Shown piece after piece: positions 1-6,006 of a stretch of DNA of 6,006 bases. Position numbers and translations under genes: made by a program. Below the pieces are notes generated by a model. It was not told the origin of the DNA, searched no databases, and worked only from the letters and a program-made list of their open reading frames with translations. Each line of letters opens with the position of its first letter. The first letter of the stretch is position 1. The stretch comes from Candidatus Latescibacterota bacterium (GTDB lineage: Bacteria; Latescibacterota; UBA2968; UBA8231): positions 1,300 to 7,305 of the forward strand of contig JAGWBY010000140.1 in the NCBI GenBank assembly GCA_021295675.1. Reading direction: 5' to 3'.

Positions 1-734
1 TTCCCATCGTCGAGCGCATCGCGCACGAGCCAGACGAGGACGGGCTGGAGTTAGTCGATCCCGAATACGAGGGCCGGGCACCAGTCTCCAAATGGTCGGT
101 GGGGTCGGGGCAGTACGGCAAGTTCCTCTGTGCGATCTTTGACGAGTGGGTGCGCAACGACGTCGGCCAAGTCTTTGTGCAGCTCTTTGACGTGACGCTC
201 GGCTCGTGGCTGGGCCAAGATGCGAGCCTGTGCATCTTCGCCGAGACCTGCGGCAAAGCGTTGATCATCGAGCACAACGGCGACCTGTACTCCTGCGACC
301 ACTTCGTCTATTCAGATTATCGGCTGGGCAACGTCCACGAGGAGAGCATCCGCGACATGGTCGCCAGCCCGCAGCAGACCAAGTTCGGGCAGGACAAAAA
401 GGACACCCTACCCCAGTACTGCATCGAATGCGACTACCGCTTCGCCTGCAACGGCGGCTGCCCCAAGCACCGATTTACCAAAACCCCGCGCGGCGAAGAC
501 GGCCTCAACTACCTGTGCAAGGGGTACAAGATGTACTTCGGGCACGTCGATCCCTACATGCGCTTTATGGCCAACGAGCTGCGGCACGGCCGACCGGCTA
601 CCGGCGTGATGGAATGGTCTAGAAAAAGGGACGCGGTCAAGGCGGCCCTGCACCAAAAGGCCCCTGGCCGCAACGACCCGTGCTCCTGCGGCAGCGGCAA
701 GAAGTACAAGCGCTGCTGTGGCCGGGCCGCATAA
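1..734 (+). CDS. Anaerobic sulfatase-maturating radical SAM enzyme (anSME), C-terminal part, with SEC-C tail
   Basis: The 5' end lies outside the window; codons are read from position 3. The family oxidises an active-site Cys or Ser of sulfatases to formylglycine, in the cytoplasm, using S-adenosylmethionine and [4Fe-4S] clusters. The N-terminal radical SAM CxxxCxxC motif is off-window. The visible part starts with PIVERIA, typical of the barrel end. It then carries eight cysteines between 231 and 518, with spacings 6, 15, 42, 3, 6, 4 and 19, matching the two auxiliary clusters of the SPASM domain. The third cysteine is followed by Asp (YSCDHF), where the proposed catalytic Asp of characterised anSMEs lies. 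The C-terminus (about 660-722) is a SEC-C motif, CxC-x8-CC within GRNDPCSCGSGKKYKRCC, expected to bind zinc. This tail is not part of the core enzyme. No sulfatase gene is in the window, so the partner must lie elsewhere. The TAA stop is directly followed by the DUF6807 gene in the same frame, suggesting co-transcription. A related peptide-modifying SPASM enzyme is possible but less likely, given the cysteine spacing. Confidence 0.93.
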   Translation, partial: PIVERIAHEPDEDGLELVDPEYEGRAPVSKWSVGSGQYGKFLCAIFDEWVRNDVGQVFVQLFDVTLGSWLGQDASLCIFAETCGKALIIEHNGDLYSCDHFVYSDYRLGNVHEESIRDMVASPQQTKFGQDKKDTLPQYCIECDYRFACNGGCPKHRFTKTPRGEDGLNYLCKGYKMYFGHVDPYMRFMANELRHGRPATGVMEWSRKRDAVKAALHQKAPGRNDPCSCGSGKKYKRCCGRAA

Positions 735-736
735 CC

Positions 737-743
737 GAAAGGA
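737..743 (+). promoter_or_regulatory. Possible ribosome binding site for the DUF6807 gene
   Basis: GAAAGGA lies just after the TAA of the maturase gene and is purine-rich like a Shine-Dalgarno site. A start codon would be expected about 6-9 bases downstream (around 750-753), but no ATG, GTG or TTG occurs there in the frame of the gene. The site therefore suggests where translation should begin, but it does not resolve the start. Confidence 0.3.
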
Positions 744-812
744 ACCGCAGACTGCAAGGCCGTCGTCACCATCGACGGCCTGCTCTTTACCGAATACCGC
801 TACGGTCACTAC

Positions 813-1625
813 GTGTGCCGCCCGTACTTCTACCCAGTGCTGACGCCCAGCGGCGCTGGCCTCACCCGCGCCTATCCGATGGAAGATGTCGAAGGCGAGA
901 ATCAGGACCACTACCACCATCGCGGCATCTACACGGCTCACGGCCTAGTCAACGGCCACAATCTCTGGGACGAGGGCACCGGCCACGGCGCCATGCTGCA
1001 ACGGGGCGAGCCGGTCGTAGGCGCAGCCGACGGCACAGCGCAGATCGACGGGATCGTCGATTGGTTTGGGCCGGAGGGCGAGAAGCTGTTGGAGGAGCGG
1101 CGCACCATCGCCATCCGCGCTGAAGGTGCGTTGCGGGTCATAGACCAACGCAGTGAGTTCCGCACCCGCTACGGCGACGTGACCTTCGGCGACACCAAAG
1201 AAGGCGGGCTGTTTTCGATCCGAGTGCCGACCTCCATGGATGCCAAGGACGCGGGGCGGATTGAAAATTCCGCCGGCCAAGTCTTTGAAAACGGCCAAGG
1301 CGAGGAGGTTACTTGGGGCCAGCAGGCGGCTTGGGTGGATTACTCCGGGCCGCTAGCCGATGGCGAGGAGTGGGGGCACACCGTCGTCGATCACCGCGAC
1401 AACCCCCGCCATCCGACCTACTGGCACGTGCGCGGCTACGGGCTGTTTACCGCCAACGCCTTTGGGGTGCACGATTTTAAGGGCGACGAAAACATCGACG
1501 CGAGCCTGACCATCCCCGGCGGCGACAAGGCCGTCTTCCGCTACCGGCTGATCATCCACCCCGGCCGCAGCGTTGACGGGCACCCAGACGTACGCCAGCT
1601 CATCGAGCAGTTCCAAGCGGGATAG
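813..1625 (+). CDS. DUF6807 (PmoA-like) family protein, start uncertain
   Basis: The translation matches the family often auto-named 'PmoA' (DUF6807), a misnomer since it is unrelated to membrane methane monooxygenase. Its biochemical role is not established. It is usually found near sugar oxidoreductases, isomerases and sulfatases, so a carbohydrate-related function is an inference. Visible hallmarks are CRPYFYPVLTPSG followed by LTRAYPM, then DHYHHRG (about 906-926), HGLVNGHNLWDEG, a central HPTYWHVRGYGLF segment, and a C-terminal GGDKAVFRYRLIIHPG strand pair. The His-rich DHYHHRG could be a metal or substrate site. The coordinates use the first usable in-frame start, GTG at 813, which has no Shine-Dalgarno site. 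Family-like sequence (VTIDGLLFTEYRYGHYV) continues upstream in frame from about 765, so the true protein is probably about 285 residues and begins near 750-771. No signal peptide or membrane segment is seen in the visible part. It ends 18 bases before a strong terminator. Confidence 0.82.
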   Translation: MCRPYFYPVLTPSGAGLTRAYPMEDVEGENQDHYHHRGIYTAHGLVNGHNLWDEGTGHGAMLQRGEPVVGAADGTAQIDGIVDWFGPEGEKLLEERRTIAIRAEGALRVIDQRSEFRTRYGDVTFGDTKEGGLFSIRVPTSMDAKDAGRIENSAGQVFENGQGEEVTWGQQAAWVDYSGPLADGEEWGHTVVDHRDNPRHPTYWHVRGYGLFTANAFGVHDFKGDENIDASLTIPGGDKAVFRYRLIIHPGRSVDGHPDVRQLIEQFQAG

Positions 1626-1643
1626 GATGGTGCCTGTAATAGG

Positions 1644-1671
1644 AAAAACCGGTCTGCGGGCCGGTTTTTTT
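1644..1671 (+). terminator. Rho-independent terminator after the DUF6807 gene
   Basis: AAAAACCGG (1644-1652) pairs with CCGGTTTTT (1661-1669) across an 8-base loop, and the T-run continues to 1671. This is a classic intrinsic terminator for the maturase-DUF6807 unit. The A-run on its left gives it a U-run on the minus strand too, so it could work in both directions. It separates the first two genes from the oxidoreductase gene at 1706, which then needs its own promoter or partial readthrough. I could not find a convincing promoter in the 34 bases between them. Confidence 0.88.
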
Positions 1672-1705
1672 ATGCCTTGCCACAATCTCAAAAAGACGGA
1701 TAGCA

Positions 1706-2770
1706 ATGACTAAGAACAAGCAAGACAAGCTGCGCGTCGCCCTGATTGGCGCAGGCGGCATCGCCGGAGCGCATATACGCTATTACCAAAACATGGACGA
1801 CGTGGAGATGGTCGCTGTGGCGGATGTGGCCGTGGAAAGAGCGCAAAAATACTGCGAGGAATACGAAATCCCCGCAGCCTACGCCGACTACGAGGAGATG
1901 CTCCGGCAGGTCGCACCCGACGCGGTGAGCGTCTGTACGCCCAACGGCCTGCACGCCCCCTGCTCCATCGCCGCGCTCGACGCGGGTGCTCACGTCCTCG
2001 TCGAGAAGCCTTTGGCCATGAACGCGCGCGAGGGGCAGGAGATGCTCGACGCCGCGAAGAAAAACGACAAAAAGCTGATCATTGGCTTCCAGAACCGCTA
2101 CGATCCGAAGACTCAGTTTATCAAGAAGCTCGTTGACGATGGCGAACTGGGCACAGTCTTGTACGCCCGGGTGCAGGCCCTGCGGCGGCGCGGCATTCCC
2201 AACTGGGGCGTCTTCGGCCGCAAGGACCTGCAAGGCGGCGGGCCACTGATCGACATCGGCGTCCACATGCTGGAGGCCACGCACTATGCAATGGGTGCGC
2301 CCAAACCAGTGGCAGCCAGTGGCAGCACCTATACCTACATCGGCGACAAGCCGTCAAACGTGGCCTCGGTCTGGCCCAACTGGGATTATAAGACCTATAC
2401 GGTAGAGGACTTAGCAGTGGGGCATATCCGCTTTGCCAACGGCGCGATGCTCAGTATCGAGACCAGCTTCGCCGCCCATATCGAGAAGGGGATTGGGAAC
2501 TTCACGCTGATGGGCGAGAAGGGCGGTACCACCTGGGACCCGCCGGGTTTTTTCCACGACGCCAACGACTACATGGTCAACACCCAGCCCGACTGGCTGC
2601 CCAGCGGCCCAGCAGCCGACGGCTTCGGCCAGAAGGTGCGCAACTTCGTCGATCACGTACTCTACGACGCGGAAACCCTGTCACCCGGCGAGCACGGCCT
2701 GATGGTGCAGAAGATGATGGACGGGCTGTACGAATCCGCGGAGCAGGAGCGGGAAGTGCGGATTGAGTAA
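1706..2770 (+). CDS. Gfo/Idh/MocA family NAD(P)-dependent oxidoreductase
   Basis: This is a complete 354-residue gene of usual family length. Such enzymes oxidise or reduce sugars, inositols or their derivatives in the cytoplasm with NAD(P). The N-terminal Rossmann fold shows VALIGAGGIAGAH (GxGxxA at residues 15-20) and an acidic residue ending the second strand (VAVAD, D40), which favours NAD over NADP. CTPNGLH (77-83) and the family signature EKPLA (100-104) follow. The C-terminal alpha/beta domain holds GGGPLIDIGVH, with D183 and H187 in the DxGxH catalytic position and K101 as the likely partner lysine. The exact substrate cannot be read from sequence. The ATG at 1706 is preceded by a modest GACGGA (1695-1700) at 5 bases. 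It has no signal peptide, unlike the Tat-exported members of the family. It lies downstream of a terminator and converges with the minus-strand genes. Association with the DUF6807 neighbour is common in carbohydrate loci, but here that is only suggestive. Confidence 0.93.
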   Translation: MTKNKQDKLRVALIGAGGIAGAHIRYYQNMDDVEMVAVADVAVERAQKYCEEYEIPAAYADYEEMLRQVAPDAVSVCTPNGLHAPCSIAALDAGAHVLVEKPLAMNAREGQEMLDAAKKNDKKLIIGFQNRYDPKTQFIKKLVDDGELGTVLYARVQALRRRGIPNWGVFGRKDLQGGGPLIDIGVHMLEATHYAMGAPKPVAASGSTYTYIGDKPSNVASVWPNWDYKTYTVEDLAVGHIRFANGAMLSIETSFAAHIEKGIGNFTLMGEKGGTTWDPPGFFHDANDYMVNTQPDWLPSGPAADGFGQKVRNFVDHVLYDAETLSPGEHGLMVQKMMDGLYESAEQEREVRIE

Positions 2771-2783
2771 GCGTTGATTTTCT

Positions 2784-2827
2784 AAAAATGGCGTAAGTTT
2801 TGCAGTAATGCTTGAAATTTTACGCCA
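2784..2827 (-). terminator. Rho-independent terminator of the minus-strand gene group
   Basis: TGGCGTAA (2789-2796) and TTACGCCA (2820-2827) form a perfect 8-bp stem around a 23-base loop that can pair a little further (three A-T pairs after a wobble and a mismatch). Read on the minus strand, the stem is followed by TTTTTA, so it fits a terminator about 26 bases after the stop of the LDH2-type gene. On the plus strand there is no T-run, so it would act less well for the oxidoreductase gene. The 83-base gap between the convergent genes holds nothing else I can identify. Confidence 0.68.
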
Positions 2828-2853
2828 AATTCGATAAGACACTCAGCCCGTAT

Positions 2854-3861
2854 TTAATCCCACTCCACCTCAACCCCCAACTCGCGCCCGCACGCCGCTA
2901 GCCTTTCCAAATCGTCCAAGCCTATCGGCACCCCTTCGCGGGCGTATTCCTCGCTCTTGCGATGCTCAATGGTGCCCGGCACAGTCGCCTCGTCGTACCC
3001 GCGCACAGGTTCCATAGTCTCGCGGACGCCGCGCACGAGATTGTCAACGCCAGCGCGGAAAGCGTCGGGCGGAGCAAACGCGCCAATGTCCATAACGATA
3101 ATCAGGCCGCCACTGCCCGCGCGGGGCCACCGCTGGGTAACGTCCCGAGCGCGGTCGCTGTTCTGACCGACGAAAGCCCCACCTAACGTCAACGCCGAGC
3201 CGGTGTAACCCATCGACTTGAAGAAAGCCGGCGGAATCAACTCCTGTAAAGCGTCGTATTCAGGGCCGCGATGGTAGTCGGCCAAGATGCAGGTCGCCGC
3301 GTCGAGGACCAGCGGCGGCTCTTCTTCTGACGGGAAGCCAAAGCTGAGCGGCGGGTTGCCCCAGTAGGCGGACTGCTGGCCCTTGTTGCCCCCGCCCTCG
3401 CCGAAGTAATTGGGATGGCTCCCCTGCACCGAAAAGGCGCAGCAGCCCTCCTGCATGGCGCGGCGCACGTAGTGGCCAGCCGAGCCGTAGTGCCCGAGGT
3501 GACAGGCCGCGCCGAGGGCGACCTTGTATTGCTTGGCCTTCTCAATGGCCTTTTCGGTGGCCAGCATCATCGGCGCATAGCCCAAGCCGCCGTCGCCGTC
3601 AATGAGGACCGTAGTTTCGGTATCTTGGAGCATGTGCAGGTCGGGATTGGGGTTGACGGTGCCGTCGCGGAGGCCGCCGCAATAGCCAACCATGGCGCGG
3701 GTGCCGTGCGAGCGCACGCCGCGCAAATCGGAGTTGGACAACAGCTCGGCTAGCTGGTCGGCGTGGTCGGCGCGTAGCCCAGCGGCCTTGAGGCAGTCGG
3801 CGGTAAAGGAGCGCAGCAGGGCGACGGGTACGCGTTTGAATTCTGCGGGGGGGCGATTCAT
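2854..3861 (-). CDS. Ldh family oxidoreductase (malate/L-lactate dehydrogenase, LDH2 type), divergent
   Basis: This 335-residue protein belongs to the LDH2/MDH2 family of NAD(P)-dependent 2-hydroxyacid or imino-acid dehydrogenases (relatives: AllD, YiaK, ComC, DpkA), which act in the cytoplasm. The signatures are DLRGVRSHGTRAM (residues 45-57, with the R50-S51-H52-G53 core), DGDGGLGY (88-95), and HLGHYGSAGHY (121-131), where H124 aligns with the family's conserved NHFG histidine. YWGNPPLSFGFP and LVLDAATC (184-191) follow, and the C-terminus has the expected VPGTIEHRKSEEYAREGVPI block. The middle (about 192-235) is shorter and unlike standard members: the usual Asp-rich substrate-loop segment and the PLGGxKGygL motif are missing or degenerate (FFKSMGYTGS). 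Substrate is therefore unknown, and full activity is not assured. The ATG at 3861 has GAGGA (3868-3872) at 6 bases. The hydrolase gene ends 37 bases upstream, so both are probably in one transcript, closed by the hairpin at 2784-2827. Confidence 0.88.
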   Translation of the reverse strand: MNRPPAEFKRVPVALLRSFTADCLKAAGLRADHADQLAELLSNSDLRGVRSHGTRAMVGYCGGLRDGTVNPNPDLHMLQDTETTVLIDGDGGLGYAPMMLATEKAIEKAKQYKVALGAACHLGHYGSAGHYVRRAMQEGCCAFSVQGSHPNYFGEGGGNKGQQSAYWGNPPLSFGFPSEEEPPLVLDAATCILADYHRGPEYDALQELIPPAFFKSMGYTGSALTLGGAFVGQNSDRARDVTQRWPRAGSGGLIIVMDIGAFAPPDAFRAGVDNLVRGVRETMEPVRGYDEATVPGTIEHRKSEEYAREGVPIGLDDLERLAACGRELGVEVEWD

Positions 3862-3898
3862 AGAGAGTCCTCGGGGTTAGATTTTGCTCGCGCGGCCT

Positions 3899-4941
3899 TC
3901 AGACAATAGCCTCGCGGAGAAAGTCGTAGGCGCGGGCACCGCTGATTTGGTGGCGGCCCGAAAAAATGTCGGCTTCCACCCGGCGGCGGGCTGAGAAAAC
4001 GCCGTACACCCGGCGCGTTTTGGTTAGGCTAGAGCGCACGGCAGCAATGGGGAAGATGGGGTCGTGGGTGCCGGCTTCCACCAGCAATGGGCGCGGAGCG
4101 ATGAGGCCGACCAGATCGTACATTTCGCCGAATTCGGCCAAGCCCGGCACGTAGTTGCAGGGGCAGTGCGACATGGCGAGGATGCTGTGCTGGAAAGTCG
4201 AGTAATAGCCGCTGATCACGCAGGCGCGGATGCGCTCGTCCATGCAGGTGGAGAAGAAAGTGTGCATGCCGCCGCCCGAAATGCCCATGGCACCGAGGCG
4301 ACTAATGTCGAACTCGGGGCGGGTTTCCAAGTAATCGACCAAGCGCAGGCCATCGCGCACGCGGATGCCTACTACTGAGGTGCCCAATTGGAAGGCGAGC
4401 ATGGCCATATGAGTACAGGTCGAAGGCGCTCCTTGGCCGCGTTCCAAATAGGAGAAATCGGTCTGGCGCTCGCCAAAACCCGAAATCTCTGGGGCGGCCA
4501 CGGCAAAGCCAGCGCGGCACAGAGCCACGCCAAAGTCCTTGTGGTACCCGTCGGGTTCGTCGCGCTCGCCGCCGTCTTCCCACAAACCGACGATGTCCTT
4601 GACGCCGTACCCGTGGGCAGGGGGCCGGTGGCACCTTTGGGCAGTAGGATGTACACCGGCATCTGCGCATGGGGGCCGGTGCGCAGGATTATTTTTTGCC
4701 GCGTGTAATCGCCTTTGTCGATCTCTTCTACTTTGCGCGGTGCCAAATCCGTCTCGTCACCAGCTGCTAGGCCCAAATGCTTGGCAAGGGCGCGTCGCGT
4801 CGTTTTCTGCCAACGCCGCGCTTGGGCTGGATCTTCGGCCTTAAAGGCGCGAGGCGCTGCCGCTGGGTCGTACTGTTTCCACAGCGAAGTCGCCGGTTGC
4901 AGCCGCTTTAGCGTGCGATTGTCGAGTACTTTGGAGGCCAT
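3899..4941 (-). pseudogene. Alpha/beta hydrolase (acetyl-xylan-esterase / dienelactone-hydrolase-like), frame-disrupted
   Basis: Two overlapping reading frames together make one hydrolase of about 350 residues. The first (ATG 4941) covers the N-terminal cap and the strand MPVYILLPKGATGPLP, then leaves frame at about 4610-4617. The second frame resumes with HGYGVKDIVGLWEDG and runs to the TGA at 3899. It carries the nucleophile elbow GISGG (Ser at 4277-4279), an acidic residue in GTHDPIFP (Asp about 4061-4063) and a late His in GRHQISG (about 3950-3952): a full Ser-Asp-His triad. Family members read P-x-x-L-x-L-H-G-H-G at the break, so a beta-strand and half of the oxyanion-hole HG motif appear lost. 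Left in its first frame, translation ends at 4372 with no catalytic Ser. No signal peptide is visible, so an intact version would be cytoplasmic. The likely role was deacylation of esterified sugars or related esters. It sits between moeA and the LDH2-type gene on the same strand. The cause may be a real mutation or a sequence error. Confidence 0.82.
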
Positions 4942-4947
4942 AACGGA

Positions 4948-4951
4948 TCCT
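4948..4951 (-). promoter_or_regulatory. Ribosome binding site fixing the hydrolase start
   Basis: On the minus strand AGGA lies 6 bases before the ATG at 4941. An in-frame TTG at 4968 would add nine residues (MVALPLGSV) but has no such site, and those codons overlap the hairpin at 4961-4985. The ATG is therefore the preferred start. Confidence 0.6.
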
Positions 4952-4960
4952 AAAGGTAAA

Positions 4961-4993
4961 GCGACCAAGAGGCACTAACGGTCGCGGTTTTTT
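4961..4993. other. Hairpin in the moeA-hydrolase gap
   Basis: GCGACC (4961-4966) and GGTCGC (4980-4985) form a 6-bp stem around a 13-base loop. On the minus strand, the direction of the genes, it is followed by TTTACCTTTA, a poor U-run, so at best it is a weak terminator after moeA. On the plus strand it is followed by GG and six T, a better shape, but no plus-strand gene lies close upstream. It may attenuate transcription between moeA and the hydrolase, or stop antisense reads. It may also be chance. Confidence 0.33.
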
Positions 4994-4997
4994 GCCG

Positions 4998-6006
4998 CTA
5001 TCTCATCACTAATTCCCCAACGACCTGCACCAGTACTTCGTCGCCGATCTCAGCGCGCTGGCGGGGTTCTAAGACGACAAAGCTGTTGGCGTTGAGCATG
5101 GAGCTAATGATATGCGAGCCTTGGCTGCGGGCGGGGCGCACCCAAAACTGGCCATCTTGGTAGCGCAAGGTGGCGCGCATGTACTGGCGGCGGTCGCCGT
5201 CGTTGTCGCAGGGGCTTTCCACCCACGCCGCTTGCGGATAGCCTGCGGCCTTGCGGATGGCCGGGCGCACGAACTGGAGGAAGGACATCATGCTCGACAC
5301 CGGATTGCCGGGCAGGCCGAAATAGGGCACGCCGCCGACTGTGCAAAAGACCAGCGGCTTGCCCGGTTTCATGGCCACGCGCCAGAAAATCGTCTCGGCC
5401 CCCAAGTCGTCGAGGACCTTTTTGACGAAGTCGTACTCGCCGACCGAGACGCCGCCCGAAGAGACGGCAAAGTCAGCGCGGAGCGCGGCCTCAATAGTGG
5501 CGCGGATGGCGGCCTCGTCGTCCGCTACTGTGGGCAGCATCACCGGCTCGGCTCCGTGGGCATGGCAAAAGGCGGCTAGGGCGCACGTATTGCTGTTGAC
5601 GATCTGGCCTTCTCCGGGCGTCTCCTCAATCTCGACCAGTTCGTCGCCGGTGGAGAGGATGGCCACGCGCGGTCGGCGATACACTGAGACGAAGCTCTGC
5701 TGCACGGCCGCGAGTACAGCCAGTTCGCCCGGGCCACACTCGGTGCCAGCCTTGATAATCGGCTCGCCGCAGCGCATGTCCTCGCCGCGCCGGCGAATGT
5801 GCGCGCCGCACTCTTCAACGGCGAGGATCTCGACCCCCTGCCCAGCGGAGCGGGTGTCCTCTACCGGGACGATGGTGTCGGCTCCGTCGGGCACGGCTGC
5901 GCCCGTCATAATGCGGCTGGCTTGACCGGGGCCGACCGTTTTTTGCGGCACCTTGCCGGCTGGGATGTCTTCGATGACTTCCAAAGCTACGGGCGCATCG
6001 TCCCTT
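4998..6006 (-). CDS. moeA: Molybdopterin molybdenumtransferase MoeA, N-terminus off-window
   Basis: The gene runs off the right edge; the frame stays open to 6006, so the internal TTG at 5984 is not the start. MoeA inserts molybdate into adenylated molybdopterin, the last step of molybdenum cofactor synthesis in the cytoplasm. About 335 of the usual 400 or so residues are visible. Numbered from the TTG, the motifs in order are ASRIMTGAAVPDGADTIV (22-39), RVAILSTGDEL (106-116), QIVNSN (127-132), SSGGVSVGEYDFVKK (175-189), MKPGKPLVF (205-213) and YFGLPGNPVSSM (221-232). These cover the MoCF-binding domain. A complete C-terminal MoeA domain IV follows (about 255-325, including GSHIISSMLNANSFVVL). 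All key motifs look intact, so the enzyme should be active. It needs MogA-type adenylylation and a molybdoenzyme client, neither of which is in the window. It ends 56 bases before the hydrolase start and may be co-transcribed with it. Confidence 0.96.
   Translation of the reverse strand, partial: RDDAPVALEVIEDIPAGKVPQKTVGPGQASRIMTGAAVPDGADTIVPVEDTRSAGQGVEILAVEECGAHIRRRGEDMRCGEPIIKAGTECGPGELAVLAAVQQSFVSVYRRPRVAILSTGDELVEIEETPGEGQIVNSNTCALAAFCHAHGAEPVMLPTVADDEAAIRATIEAALRADFAVSSGGVSVGEYDFVKKVLDDLGAETIFWRVAMKPGKPLVFCTVGGVPYFGLPGNPVSSMMSFLQFVRPAIRKAAGYPQAAWVESPCDNDGDRRQYMRATLRYQDGQFWVRPARSQGSHIISSMLNANSFVVLEPRQRAEIGDEVLVQVVGELVMR

Noticed and set aside
408..941. Minus-strand open frame (177 codons) across the maturase and DUF6807 genes
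   Set aside because: It covers two recognisable plus-strand genes, including the SPASM and SEC-C cysteines, and its translation is low-complexity Ala/Val-rich. It is a shadow frame.
1677..1705. Candidate promoter (TTGCCA at 1677, ATAGCA at 1700) before the oxidoreductase gene
   Set aside because: The -10 match is poor and touches the ATG, which would give a leaderless transcript despite a Shine-Dalgarno-like GACGGA being present. Support is too weak to annotate.
1688..2284. Long minus-strand open frame (198 codons) inside the Gfo/Idh/MocA gene
   Set aside because: It lies opposite a clearly recognisable gene. Its translation has no known motif, and it is the usual by-product of GC-rich codons read on the opposite strand.
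2307..2326. Tandem 10-base repeat (CAGTGGCAGC twice)
   Set aside because: It encodes PVAASGSTYT, the normal family sequence at this point, keeps the frame and has only two copies. It looks like chance codon use rather than an insertion.
4590..4625. Programmed -1 ribosomal frameshift in the hydrolase
   Set aside because: A -1 shift would join the frames, but there is no canonical X-XXY-YYZ slippery site and no clear downstream pseudoknot. The joined product would still lack the expected strand, so a deletion explains it better.
5982..5984. TTG at 5984 as the start of moeA
   Set aside because: The frame remains open to the window edge, and the upstream codons (DDAPVA) fit the normal MoeA sequence before LEVI. 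The gene simply continues beyond the window.

Overview
This 6-kb window (GC-rich, roughly 60% or more by eye) is an ordinary bacterial stretch with two gene groups that converge at about position 2,800. The gene set is an anaerobic sulfatase-maturase, a DUF6807/PmoA-like protein, a Gfo/Idh/MocA oxidoreductase, an LDH2-type dehydrogenase, an alpha/beta hydrolase and MoeA. It fits the sugar- and sulfated-polysaccharide-degrading bacteria found in the Planctomycetes, Poribacteria and Latescibacterota. That lineage guess rests on gene content alone and is weak. There are no RNA genes, CRISPR arrays, insertion sequences or long repeats.

Plus strand (1-2770). The 3' part of an anaerobic sulfatase-maturating radical SAM enzyme enters from the left. 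It has all eight auxiliary-cluster cysteines of the SPASM/twitch domain and ends in a SEC-C zinc motif, an uncommon C-terminal addition. A DUF6807 (PmoA-like) gene follows in the same frame. Its conserved N-terminal coding lies upstream of its first usable start codon. A strong hairpin with a T-run (1644-1671) closes this pair. A complete Gfo/Idh/MocA NAD(P)-dependent sugar oxidoreductase follows (1706-2770).

Minus strand (6006-2854). Reading right to left, moeA (molybdenum cofactor synthesis) runs off the right edge. It is followed by an alpha/beta hydrolase of the acetyl-xylan-esterase/dienelactone-hydrolase type, then an LDH2-family malate/lactate-type dehydrogenase. A hairpin with a U-run at 2784-2827 ends this group. 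The hydrolase is split by a frame change at about 4610-4617. A beta-strand and part of the oxyanion-hole region appear to be missing there, so it looks like a recent pseudogene or an assembly defect. Its Ser-Asp-His triad is otherwise intact.

Taken together, most genes are consistent with uptake-independent breakdown of carbohydrates: sulfatase activation, deacylation, and oxidation of sugars or hydroxy acids. moeA is a housekeeping gene that may simply be a neighbour. I see no convincing new system. The points most worth checking are the SEC-C fusion, the missing start of the DUF6807 gene and the broken hydrolase.
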